NCBI GenBank assembly: GCA_024762745.1
Contig: JANTGV010000082.1
Span: forward strand, 1 to 5,870
DNA: 5,870 bases
DNA from: Sulfurimonas sp.
GTDB taxonomy: Bacteria; Campylobacterota; Campylobacteria; Campylobacterales; Sulfurimonadaceae
Direction of reading: 5' to 3'
Shown: positions 1 to 5,016 of the stretch, one piece after another
Position numbering within the stretch: the first letter of the stretch is position 1
How the letters are laid out: every line of letters begins with the position of its first letter
The notes under the pieces: model-generated
The model's database searches: none
What the model saw: the letters and a program-made list of their open reading frames with translations, nothing else
Told to the model about the DNA's origin: nothing
Position numbers and translations under genes: made by a program

Positions 1-918
1 TAGAAAGAATCTATCAGAACTCTCTTTGTAAACGCGAAGAGCTCCACAACCTACAACTCTGTTATGATCTCCGTAGTGAGTATCTCCAGAGTTTTTATAC
101 TCTACTACTTCATAGTTATAGTTTTCATCTTTTGTCATATGTAGAAGAATAAGAAGTGAGTTCCATCCACAAGCAGAGGTAACAAGACCTCTCATACCTG
201 ACTCTTCATTCTTTATTATCGCGTTTATGAACTCTTGAGGACTGTTTTTTGTGAGGGCATCGAGAGTCTTTTTATCTACACTCTTCGCATCTTCATAGTC
301 AGGATAGTGAGAGAGATCCGAGCTAAATACAAAAAGGTTTTCTTTGTCATCAAAGTAAGGTTTTAATATTTTTGAGAGCTCTATTATACTCTCCATCTTT
401 TGTGTTGCTACAATGATAGGTACTATCTTTAAATCATCCCCATAAACAGTTTGTAAAAATGGAAGTTGAACCTCCAAAGTATGCTCTTTTGTGTGGGCAT
501 CTTTATGATAGCCAAAGAGAGGATTTTTCATTAGTTCACCTACAAGAGTAGTAGCTGTTTGTATCTCACCGAGTGGCGTTTTATAGTTACCTATGTTATA
601 GATGGAGGCACCATCAAAACTGACATGGTGACTTGAACCAATCACAAAGATATTTTTATATTTTTTATTTAGAGTCTTGTAAGCTACAGCAGCAGTTTGG
701 GCAGAAAAAACGTACCCTGCATGAGGAACAATGATAGCCTGCACATCTTCTTCATCGTATACTTTTGCATTTTCTAGTAAGGATTTGACCTGTGAGGCGA
801 GTTCACTTTTATCGTTTGAGTAAAAGGTTCCGGCAACAGCACAAGCTCTTGTGGCATTTAAGTTTTCCATAGTAATCACCAGTAGAAATAGTAGAACTAT
901 TTTAATTTTTGAACACAT
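1..918 (-). CDS. MEMO-family protein (AmmeMemoRadiSam system protein B), 3' end outside window
   Basis: The 306 visible codons contain the whole MEMO fold, related to LigB-type non-heme iron dioxygenases. The family's biochemical role in bacteria is unsettled. Using the start at 918, the motifs are AVAGTFYS (27-34), VPHAGY (64-69), GSSHH (94-98), EHTLEVQLPF (145-154), SSDLSHY (199-205) and ACGWNSL (249-255). H66, H97 and C250 match the human MEMO1 metal-site residues H49, H81 and C244. The frame is open at position 1, after the MEMO domain should end (VVGCGALRVY, 288-297), so a C-terminal AMMECR1 (protein A) domain may follow, as in known B-A fusions. Two starts are possible. ATG 918 overlaps the DUF1566 gene by 22 nt and adds MCSKIKIVLLFLLVIT, a signal-peptide-like segment, but has no clear Shine-Dalgarno. 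ATG 870 gives a cytosolic protein and has GGTGA 5 nt upstream. I chose 918 for the uninterrupted lysine-plus-hydrophobic segment. The family call is secure; the start is not. Confidence 0.9.
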   Translation of the reverse strand, partial: MCSKIKIVLLFLLVITMENLNATRACAVAGTFYSNDKSELASQVKSLLENAKVYDEEDVQAIIVPHAGYVFSAQTAAVAYKTLNKKYKNIFVIGSSHHVSFDGASIYNIGNYKTPLGEIQTATTLVGELMKNPLFGYHKDAHTKEHTLEVQLPFLQTVYGDDLKIVPIIVATQKMESIIELSKILKPYFDDKENLFVFSSDLSHYPDYEDAKSVDKKTLDALTKNSPQEFINAIIKNEESGMRGLVTSACGWNSLLILLHMTKDENYNYEVVEYKNSGDTHYGDHNRVVGCGALRVYKESSDRFFL

Positions 919-1307
919 CTAAAGTGTCTATCGTAATATTTTGCTTTTACACTGCGAGCACCCTTTTCAAAATCTATCGTCCAGTACTCATTCTCATCAT
1001 CTGCAAAGCTGGTTGATGTCCAGTAGGTAGTGTTTTCAACGTACTTAAAACCATTAAGTATGGCTGGTTTATAATTATTGTAGTCAACCAAAGTTTGCAG
1101 CTCGTATATAGTTGGAAGACGAAAATCCTTATACTTCTCTATAGTTAAAAATTTACAATAGTTCTCAGCCTCTTTGTAGGTTACAAGTGCATCTTCATTT
1201 ATGGGAGCATCTTGCCAAAGAAGAGAGGTTGTTGTATCTAGAATGACATCTTTTGCGTTTAGAGTTGAAAGAAGGAGCAGGGGAATGGTAAAAAGTAATG
1301 TTTTCAT
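897..1307 (-). CDS. Secreted DUF1566 / Lcl C-terminal-domain protein
   Basis: This is a 136-residue protein with a Sec signal peptide: MK, then a Leu-rich core, with likely cleavage after LNA at residue 18. The rest is one DUF1566 (Lcl_C) domain, a small C-type-lectin/FGE-like fold. Its hallmarks are LLWQD (29-33), the YKEAENYC segment (44-51), DFRLPTIYEL (61-70), YWTSTS (95-100) and the terminal FRCV (129-132). C51 and C131 are the only cysteines and probably form a disulfide in the periplasm. The domain often occurs in surface or periplasmic proteins; in Legionella Lcl it binds glycosaminoglycans, but nothing here predicts a ligand. AAGG lies 7 nt before the ATG, with a TATAAT promoter just upstream. 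The 3' end overlaps the favoured MEMO start, so the two genes are probably translated from one transcript. The function is unknown. Confidence 0.85.
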   Translation of the reverse strand: MKTLLFTIPLLLLSTLNAKDVILDTTTSLLWQDAPINEDALVTYKEAENYCKFLTIEKYKDFRLPTIYELQTLVDYNNYKPAILNGFKYVENTTYWTSTSFADDENEYWTIDFEKGARSVKAKYYDRHFRCVQKLK

Positions 1308-1314
1308 TTGTTTA

Positions 1315-1341
1315 CCTTATATAGGGTCTTTACAAATTATA
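1315..1341 (-). promoter_or_regulatory. Promoter -10 and RBS for the DUF1566-MEMO operon
   Basis: Read on the minus strand, a perfect TATAAT lies at 1341-1336. No TTGACA-like -35 is present, which is normal for the Campylobacterota housekeeping sigma factor. The predicted transcription start is near 1329, giving a leader of about 22 nt. An AAGG Shine-Dalgarno at 1318-1315 sits 7 nt before the ATG at 1307. The start site is inferred from spacing alone. Confidence 0.6.
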
Positions 1342-1372
1342 CATCTTTTAATGTTATTAATTTCTTAGTCTG

Positions 1373-1392
1373 TAGCAACCCTGAGGTTGCTA
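1373..1392 (-). terminator. GC-containing hairpin after the peroxidase gene, possible terminator
   Basis: A perfect 8-bp inverted repeat with a 4-nt loop begins 6 nt after the peroxidase stop codon (minus strand TAGCAACC, loop TCAG, GGTTGCTA). Position and stem fit transcript termination or 3'-end protection. The minus-strand sequence after the stem (CAGACTAAG) is not a U-run, so it is not a textbook intrinsic terminator in the gene's direction. On the plus strand the stem is followed by GAGTTTTT, which looks more terminator-like. Confidence 0.45.
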
Positions 1393-1398
1393 GAGTTT

Positions 1399-2415
1399 TT
1401 AGTTCATATCTGGTTTTGGAGTTGTTGCAGTTGAAGATGGAAGCATTGGAAATATAACTGGTGCTTTTCTACCATCTAAAGCTTTCATAAACTCTGCAAT
1501 AGAGTCTACATCTTTTTCTGATAACTCTTTTCCTAACTGAATTCTTCCCATTTCACTAATAGCCTCTTTTAAAGACCAGATTTTACCATTGTGGTAGTAT
1601 GGTGCTGTTTGAGTAATGTTTCTTAATGTTGGAACTTTAACCATACCGTTTGCATCACCTTTGAAGTCACCTACATCTTGGTGCTTATAGGTTCCAGTGA
1701 TGTTAAACGCGTTCATTGAACCACCAAGAGCAACACCAGTATGACAAGAAGCACAACCTACCTGAATAAAAGTATCAAGACCATCTTTTTGTACTTGAGT
1801 CATTGCATTTTCATCACCATTTAAAAAGTCATCATATGCAGAAGGAGTAACAAGAGTTCTCTCATAAAGACCAATAGTATCTGTAACTTTTTCAAATGTA
1901 ACTTTTACATCGTTACCGTAAGCTTTTTTAAATTCACTTACATACTCAGGCATAGAATTGATAACTTTTTCAACATGCTCTTTAGTAGCAGCCATCTCTG
2001 GGTGAGCTTGTATCGGACCTTGCGCTTGTTCTTCTACATCTTTCGCACGACCATCCCAAAACTGTACATCGAAAAGTACTGCATTGTAAACTGTTGGAGC
2101 ATTTACATGGTGTGGGTTTGCAGTCCATTTATGTCCTATAGATGCTTCAACACCATCGTCTCCACCTTCACCAAGATTGTGACAGAAGTTACAGCTGATA
2201 ATCTGACTCTTAGAGAGTCTAGGATCAAAATAGAGCTTTTTACCAAGTTCAACTTTTGCATTTGTAATAGGGTTTTTAGGATTGTCTATTAACTTCATGA
2301 GTTCTGTTGAAGAGGCTGGAATAGGTTGAAGACCTGCGTTTTTTGCACTATCCATAAGTGATGATGCTGAGATGATTGATGCAGAGATAACTGCTAAAGA
2401 GAGAATTTTTTTCAT
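1399..2415 (-). CDS. Periplasmic di-heme cytochrome c peroxidase
   Basis: This 338-residue protein of the CCP/MauG family reduces H2O2 to water in the periplasm, taking electrons from a small cytochrome c or cupredoxin. A Sec signal peptide covers about residues 1-19 (MKK, hydrophobic core, SASS). Two heme c sites are visible, CNFCH (75-79) and CASCH (221-225), as expected for a low-potential N-terminal and a high-potential C-terminal heme. Other family marks are SIGHKW (92-97), NAPTVYN (105-111), QFWDGRA (118-124) and APYYHNG (271-277). M289, in EMGRIQLGK, is the likely distal ligand of the high-potential heme. H95 lies 16 residues after the first heme histidine, the spacing of His71 in the Pseudomonas aeruginosa enzyme, so a classical reductively activated CCP is more likely than a MauG. 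The C-terminal tail (about 323-338) is rich in Pro, Ser and Thr and probably disordered. AAGG lies 7 nt before the ATG. The gene appears to be a single transcription unit. Confidence 0.95.
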   Translation of the reverse strand: MKKILSLAVISASIISASSLMDSAKNAGLQPIPASSTELMKLIDNPKNPITNAKVELGKKLYFDPRLSKSQIISCNFCHNLGEGGDDGVEASIGHKWTANPHHVNAPTVYNAVLFDVQFWDGRAKDVEEQAQGPIQAHPEMAATKEHVEKVINSMPEYVSEFKKAYGNDVKVTFEKVTDTIGLYERTLVTPSAYDDFLNGDENAMTQVQKDGLDTFIQVGCASCHTGVALGGSMNAFNITGTYKHQDVGDFKGDANGMVKVPTLRNITQTAPYYHNGKIWSLKEAISEMGRIQLGKELSEKDVDSIAEFMKALDGRKAPVIFPMLPSSTATTPKPDMN

Positions 2416-2440
2416 AATGTAGCCTTATTATATAAATTAA

Positions 2441-2457
2441 AAGATTGTATAAATCTT
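2441..2457. promoter_or_regulatory. Inverted repeat upstream of the peroxidase gene, possible operator
   Basis: The plus strand reads aagatt-gtata-aatctt, a perfect 6-bp inverted repeat with a 5-nt spacer, ending 26 bp before the peroxidase ATG. It overlaps a possible -10 (TATACA, minus strand 2451-2446) and lies just downstream of the extended -10 at 2479-2471. A dimeric repressor bound here would block transcription. I do not recognise the sequence as a known site: it does not match the TTGAT-N4-ATCAA Crp/Fnr box. In AT-rich DNA such repeats also arise by chance. Confidence 0.3.
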
Positions 2458-2470
2458 ATTTTCGAAAAGA

Positions 2471-2479
2471 ATTCTAGCA
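2471..2479 (-). promoter_or_regulatory. Candidate extended -10 promoter for the peroxidase gene
   Basis: The minus strand reads TGCTAGAAT, matching the extended -10 consensus TGnTATAAT with one mismatch. Initiation would fall near 2464, giving a leader of about 48 nt containing the inverted repeat at 2457-2441. Two competitors exist. TATACA at 2451-2446 would give a leader of about 24 nt. TATAAT at 2432-2427 is a better -10 match, but it would start transcription downstream of the Shine-Dalgarno (AAGG at 2426-2423) and so is unlikely to serve this gene. Confidence 0.4.
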
Positions 2480-2548
2480 GTTGTTTCTTAAAAGAAAATT
2501 ATTATCTTTTAGTAAAAATTAGTTTGAAAAAGGAGTAAGATTGTGTAC

Positions 2549-3460
2549 TTAAATAAGCTCAATAGCACTTTTAATGGCATTGATATAAGAGAGTGTTTTT
2601 GCTTCACCTTTGTAGGCTATATCAAACGCAGTACCATGGTCCACAGAAGTTCTTATGATTGGAAGGTTTAAAGATATATTGACACTCTCATCAAAATGAA
2701 GAGCTTTGAGAGGAGCCAACCCCTGGTCGTGATACATCGCAACAAAATAGTTGTAGTTTTTTCGAAAGTGAGGCGTGAATGCAATGTCTGGAACAACTGG
2801 ACCGACAAACTGCTCAAAACCTATCTTTTTATTGGCACTTTTAATCGCTTTAGTTATTCTCAGCTCCTCATTTCCAAGTACACCATTATCACCTGCATGA
2901 GGATTGAGGCCTAAAACAGCTATCTGCTTTTGAGGAATAGAGTTATGCAAATCTAAAAAAAACTGTTTGAGTTTTTTGTACTGGATAGATGAAGCGACCT
3001 CTTTAAGTGGCATATGCTCTGTAAAGAGTGCTACAAACATCTCAGGACATCCAAGCATCATAATCGCATCTTTGTTAAAGTGTTGACGAAGTAGGTCTGT
3101 ATGCCCTTTGTATTCAAGTCCTGCCATCATCCAAGCCTCTTTGTGAATAGGCATTGTGACAAGAGCATCAGCTTTTTTCTCTTCACACAACTTGATTGCA
3201 CTTATGAAGGAGTCATAAGAGTATCTGCCTGAGTCTGCGTTTACAACTCCTGCATTTATTTCAAACTCTCCATGAACTTCGTATAGTTTGAAATCATTAG
3301 GAACTTCTTTTTTAAGAAGTTTTGCAGCTCTATTTAACAGAGCAGAGTTAATACAGTAGAGGGGAGAACATAGTTTAGAGATTTCGTCGTGAGCTTTCAG
3401 TGCTATCTCAATTCCAACACCATTTAAGTCACCGACACTAACTGCAATAGTAGGTTTCAT
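2549..3460 (-). CDS. pdxA: 4-hydroxythreonine-4-phosphate dehydrogenase PdxA
   Basis: PdxA oxidises 4-phosphohydroxy-L-threonine with NAD(P)+; the product is decarboxylated and passed to PdxJ in DXP-dependent pyridoxal phosphate synthesis. The protein has 303 residues, a little shorter than the 329 of E. coli. The N-terminal motif is GDLNGVGIEI (10-19), the epsilonproteobacterial form of GDPxGIG. VTMPIHKEA (101-109) matches the conserved TxPIxK segment. GHTD (119-122) supplies the substrate-binding His120 and Thr121. The three divalent-metal histidines are H149 (TEHMPL), H188 (LNPHAGDNG) and H244 (YHDQGLAPLK), corresponding to E. coli H166, H211 and H266. RTSVDHGTAFDIA (270-282) is the C-terminal signature. 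The ATG follows the pdxJ TAA with no gap, and AAGAG inside the end of pdxJ lies 5 nt upstream, so translation is probably coupled. All catalytic residues appear intact. Confidence 0.97.
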   Translation of the reverse strand: MKPTIAVSVGDLNGVGIEIALKAHDEISKLCSPLYCINSALLNRAAKLLKKEVPNDFKLYEVHGEFEINAGVVNADSGRYSYDSFISAIKLCEEKKADALVTMPIHKEAWMMAGLEYKGHTDLLRQHFNKDAIMMLGCPEMFVALFTEHMPLKEVASSIQYKKLKQFFLDLHNSIPQKQIAVLGLNPHAGDNGVLGNEELRITKAIKSANKKIGFEQFVGPVVPDIAFTPHFRKNYNYFVAMYHDQGLAPLKALHFDESVNISLNLPIIRTSVDHGTAFDIAYKGEAKTLSYINAIKSAIELI

Positions 3461-4255
3461 TTATACTCTTGTAGTGAGTTTTTTCATCTCTTTTACGGCA
3501 TCTGCTAAACCAGAGAAAACACTTCTTGCAATGATGCTTTGACCGATATTTAACTCAACAATCTCCTCTATTTTCATCATCTCATGAACATTGTGATAGT
3601 TAAGTCCATGTCCTGCTGCAACTTCAAGACCGATTTTATTTGCGTGTTTGGCTGCGTTTTTAATATCTTCCAGAGATTTTTCAAGTCTGCTTGAGAGTTC
3701 ATAACGTGGTAGTTCATAATCTTTTACAGAGTGGTTTGAGTGAGGAAGATTTGAGTGTAACATTGCAAAAAGGTTGGCAAATGCTCCTGTGTGAAGTTCA
3801 ACCATCTCAGCTCCCAACTCTTTTGACTTCTCCATCGCCTCAATGCTTGGATCAACAAAGAGTGAAACAGGGATGATAGAGTCATGAAGTAACTCTATGG
3901 CGTAAGATATCTCATCATAGTAGGTGAAGACATCGAGTCCACCCTCTGTTGTTACCTCTTCGCGCTTTTCAGGAACGAGAGTCGCACGATGCGGTTTTAT
4001 ATCGCTTACAATATTGAGAATATCTCTATCAATGGCACACTCTAAATTTACAGGAAGTTTTGAGTGAGCCATAATGTTTTTGACATCTAAATCTTGTATA
4101 TGGCGTCTATCTTCACGAAGGTGAATTGTTATCTGGTCGGCTCCACTCTCGCAAGCTACATAAAGAGCCTGCAGTATATCTGGGTCATTGACTTGCCTTG
4201 CTTCTCTTAGCACTGCTACATGGTCTATATTAACGCCAAGTGTCATTCTACTCAC
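3461..4255 (-). CDS. pdxJ: Pyridoxine 5'-phosphate synthase PdxJ
   Basis: PdxJ condenses 1-deoxy-D-xylulose 5-phosphate with 3-amino-2-oxopropyl phosphate (the PdxA product after decarboxylation) to give pyridoxine 5'-phosphate. It is a TIM barrel, usually octameric and cytosolic. Motifs in order are LGVNIDHVAVLREAR (6-20), ITIHLREDRRH (42-52) with catalytic H45, VNLECA (69-74) with E72, TLVPEKREEVTTEGGLDV (92-109), ELHTGAFA (153-160), AAGHGLNYHN (213-222) with H216 (E. coli H193), and LNIGQSIIARSVFSGL (235-250). About 22 residues near 163-190 have no counterpart in E. coli PdxJ (243 residues) but resemble an insertion in the Campylobacter protein. The start given is GTG, whose G is also the last base of the plsC TAG. 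GAGGG lies 9 nt upstream, which favours it. ATG at 4246 (MTLGVN) matches the N-terminus of Campylobacter PdxJ and is the alternative. Confidence 0.97.
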   Translation of the reverse strand: MSRMTLGVNIDHVAVLREARQVNDPDILQALYVACESGADQITIHLREDRRHIQDLDVKNIMAHSKLPVNLECAIDRDILNIVSDIKPHRATLVPEKREEVTTEGGLDVFTYYDEISYAIELLHDSIIPVSLFVDPSIEAMEKSKELGAEMVELHTGAFANLFAMLHSNLPHSNHSVKDYELPRYELSSRLEKSLEDIKNAAKHANKIGLEVAAGHGLNYHNVHEMMKIEEIVELNIGQSIIARSVFSGLADAVKEMKKLTTRV

Positions 4256-4269
4256 TATCTTTTTCCCTC
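4246..4269 (-). promoter_or_regulatory. RBS that decides between two pdxJ starts
   Basis: GAGGG at 4269-4265 lies 9 nt before GTG 4255 and 18 nt before ATG 4246. Spacing therefore favours the GTG start with its one-base TAGTG overlap with plsC. The ATG has only a weak GTGAG about 5 nt upstream. Homology to shorter Campylobacter N-termini pulls the other way. The difference is three residues and does not affect function. Confidence 0.5.
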
Positions 4270-4962
4270 TTTTACATTGTTCATTAAAACTTTGTAGTTA
4301 AACTCTAGGTTCTCTTCCTCTATAACATCACCTATATGAACTTGAACCTTCTGTCTCTCTTTATAAGGTGCATTTTCAAAGACAGTCTCTAGTGTCTCAT
4401 TAATAAATACGGGTACTATTTGGAGGTTATTTGCTTTAGCTATTTTTTCAGCACCGTTTTGAAACTCTGTAACATCTTTTCCTTTAAACCTCTCTCCCTC
4501 AGGAAACATATAGAGATTAAAGTCATCAACTTTTGAAAATGTTTTTTTGAGCATCTTGAAAAATTTCAGCATACCCTTACCGTTGTTAAGATCAACACTC
4601 ATACATCCGCTGTATTTAAAGAATTTTCCATAAAAAGGATTGTCAAAAAGGTCTTGTTTTGCTACCCATGTTCCATTTTTTCTTGCAGTTGAAAAAACAT
4701 GTTCCATAACCATAATATCCAAAAGAGAACGGTGGTTGATTGCGTAGAGGATTTTATCCTGTTTAGGGAGAGTGCCGACTATCTCAACCTCTATATTTAA
4801 AAATTCAAGTACTCTGTTTGAGTAGTCTTGACGGTTGATAGAGAGCTCTTTATATGCTGGTTTGAGTGTGATAAACGGATGAAAAAAAGTCTTCTTAAAA
4901 ATTTTAATATATCTAAGACCCAGCTCAATCATAAATATAAATTTTCCCAATGTTTTTAGCAT
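4255..4962 (-). CDS. PlsC-like 1-acylglycerol-3-phosphate O-acyltransferase
   Basis: This is a 235-residue member of the PlsC acyltransferase family (glycerolipid acyltransferase, PF01553 type), which at the inner membrane transfers an acyl chain to lysophosphatidic acid to make phosphatidic acid. The catalytic HX4D box is NHRSLLD (76-82), with H77 and D82. The glycerol-phosphate-binding box is FPEGER (153-158), where most relatives have FPEGTR. The VPV block is at 183-185 (IVPVFIN). The N-terminal 35 residues are hydrophobic and basic (FIFMIELGLRYIKIFKK...) and probably attach the protein to the membrane; one weak transmembrane helix is possible. It heads the operon with pdxJ and pdxA, has its own promoter at 4999-4991, and AAAGGGTGG lies 4 nt before its ATG. 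The acceptor may instead be another lysolipid, so I give no gene symbol. Confidence 0.88.
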   Translation of the reverse strand: MLKTLGKFIFMIELGLRYIKIFKKTFFHPFITLKPAYKELSINRQDYSNRVLEFLNIEVEIVGTLPKQDKILYAINHRSLLDIMVMEHVFSTARKNGTWVAKQDLFDNPFYGKFFKYSGCMSVDLNNGKGMLKFFKMLKKTFSKVDDFNLYMFPEGERFKGKDVTEFQNGAEKIAKANNLQIVPVFINETLETVFENAPYKERQKVQVHIGDVIEEENLEFNYKVLMNNVKEGKR

Positions 4963-4966
4963 ATAA

Positions 4967-4999
4967 CCACCCTTTATATTTTAAAGTATGATTATATCA
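4967..4999 (-). promoter_or_regulatory. Extended -10 promoter and RBS of the plsC-pdxJ-pdxA operon
   Basis: The minus strand reads TGATATAAT at 4999-4991, a perfect extended -10 (TGnTATAAT). No -35 hexamer is evident; the upstream DNA is an A/T tract running into the 3' end of the DUF255 gene. Predicted initiation is near 4984 with a leader of about 22 nt. The Shine-Dalgarno AAAGGGTGG is at 4975-4967. This is the best promoter match in the window, and it indicates that plsC-pdxJ-pdxA does not depend on transcription from the upstream gene. Confidence 0.7.
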
Positions 5000-5016
5000 A
5001 AAAATTATCTGATTTT

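Noticed and set aside
1975..2292. Open frame of 105 codons on the plus strand
   Set aside because: It lies entirely antisense to the cytochrome c peroxidase gene, has no family resemblance and no convincing ribosome binding site, and the opposite strand encodes intact heme motifs.
2427..2432. TATAAT directly upstream of the peroxidase ATG as its promoter
   Set aside because: The implied transcription start would be at about 2420, downstream of the AAGG ribosome binding site, giving an almost leaderless mRNA; upstream candidates fit better.
2696..2914. Open frame of 72 codons on the plus strand
   Set aside because: It is antisense to the PdxA catalytic region, which is fully conserved; the composition is that of a shadow frame.
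3401..3434. GDLNGVGIEI in PdxA instead of the usual GDPxGIGPE as a defect
   Set aside because: Campylobacter and Helicobacter PdxA proteins also depart from the proteobacterial form here, and the substrate and metal residues are all present, so it looks like a clade trait.
3690..3770. Extra segment in PdxJ (about residues 163-190) as a novel domain
   Set aside because: A similar insertion is present in Campylobacter PdxJ as I recall it, so it is a lineage feature of the enzyme.
3691..3876. Open frame of 61 codons on the plus strand
   Set aside because: It is antisense to pdxJ with no recognisable motif and no promoter.
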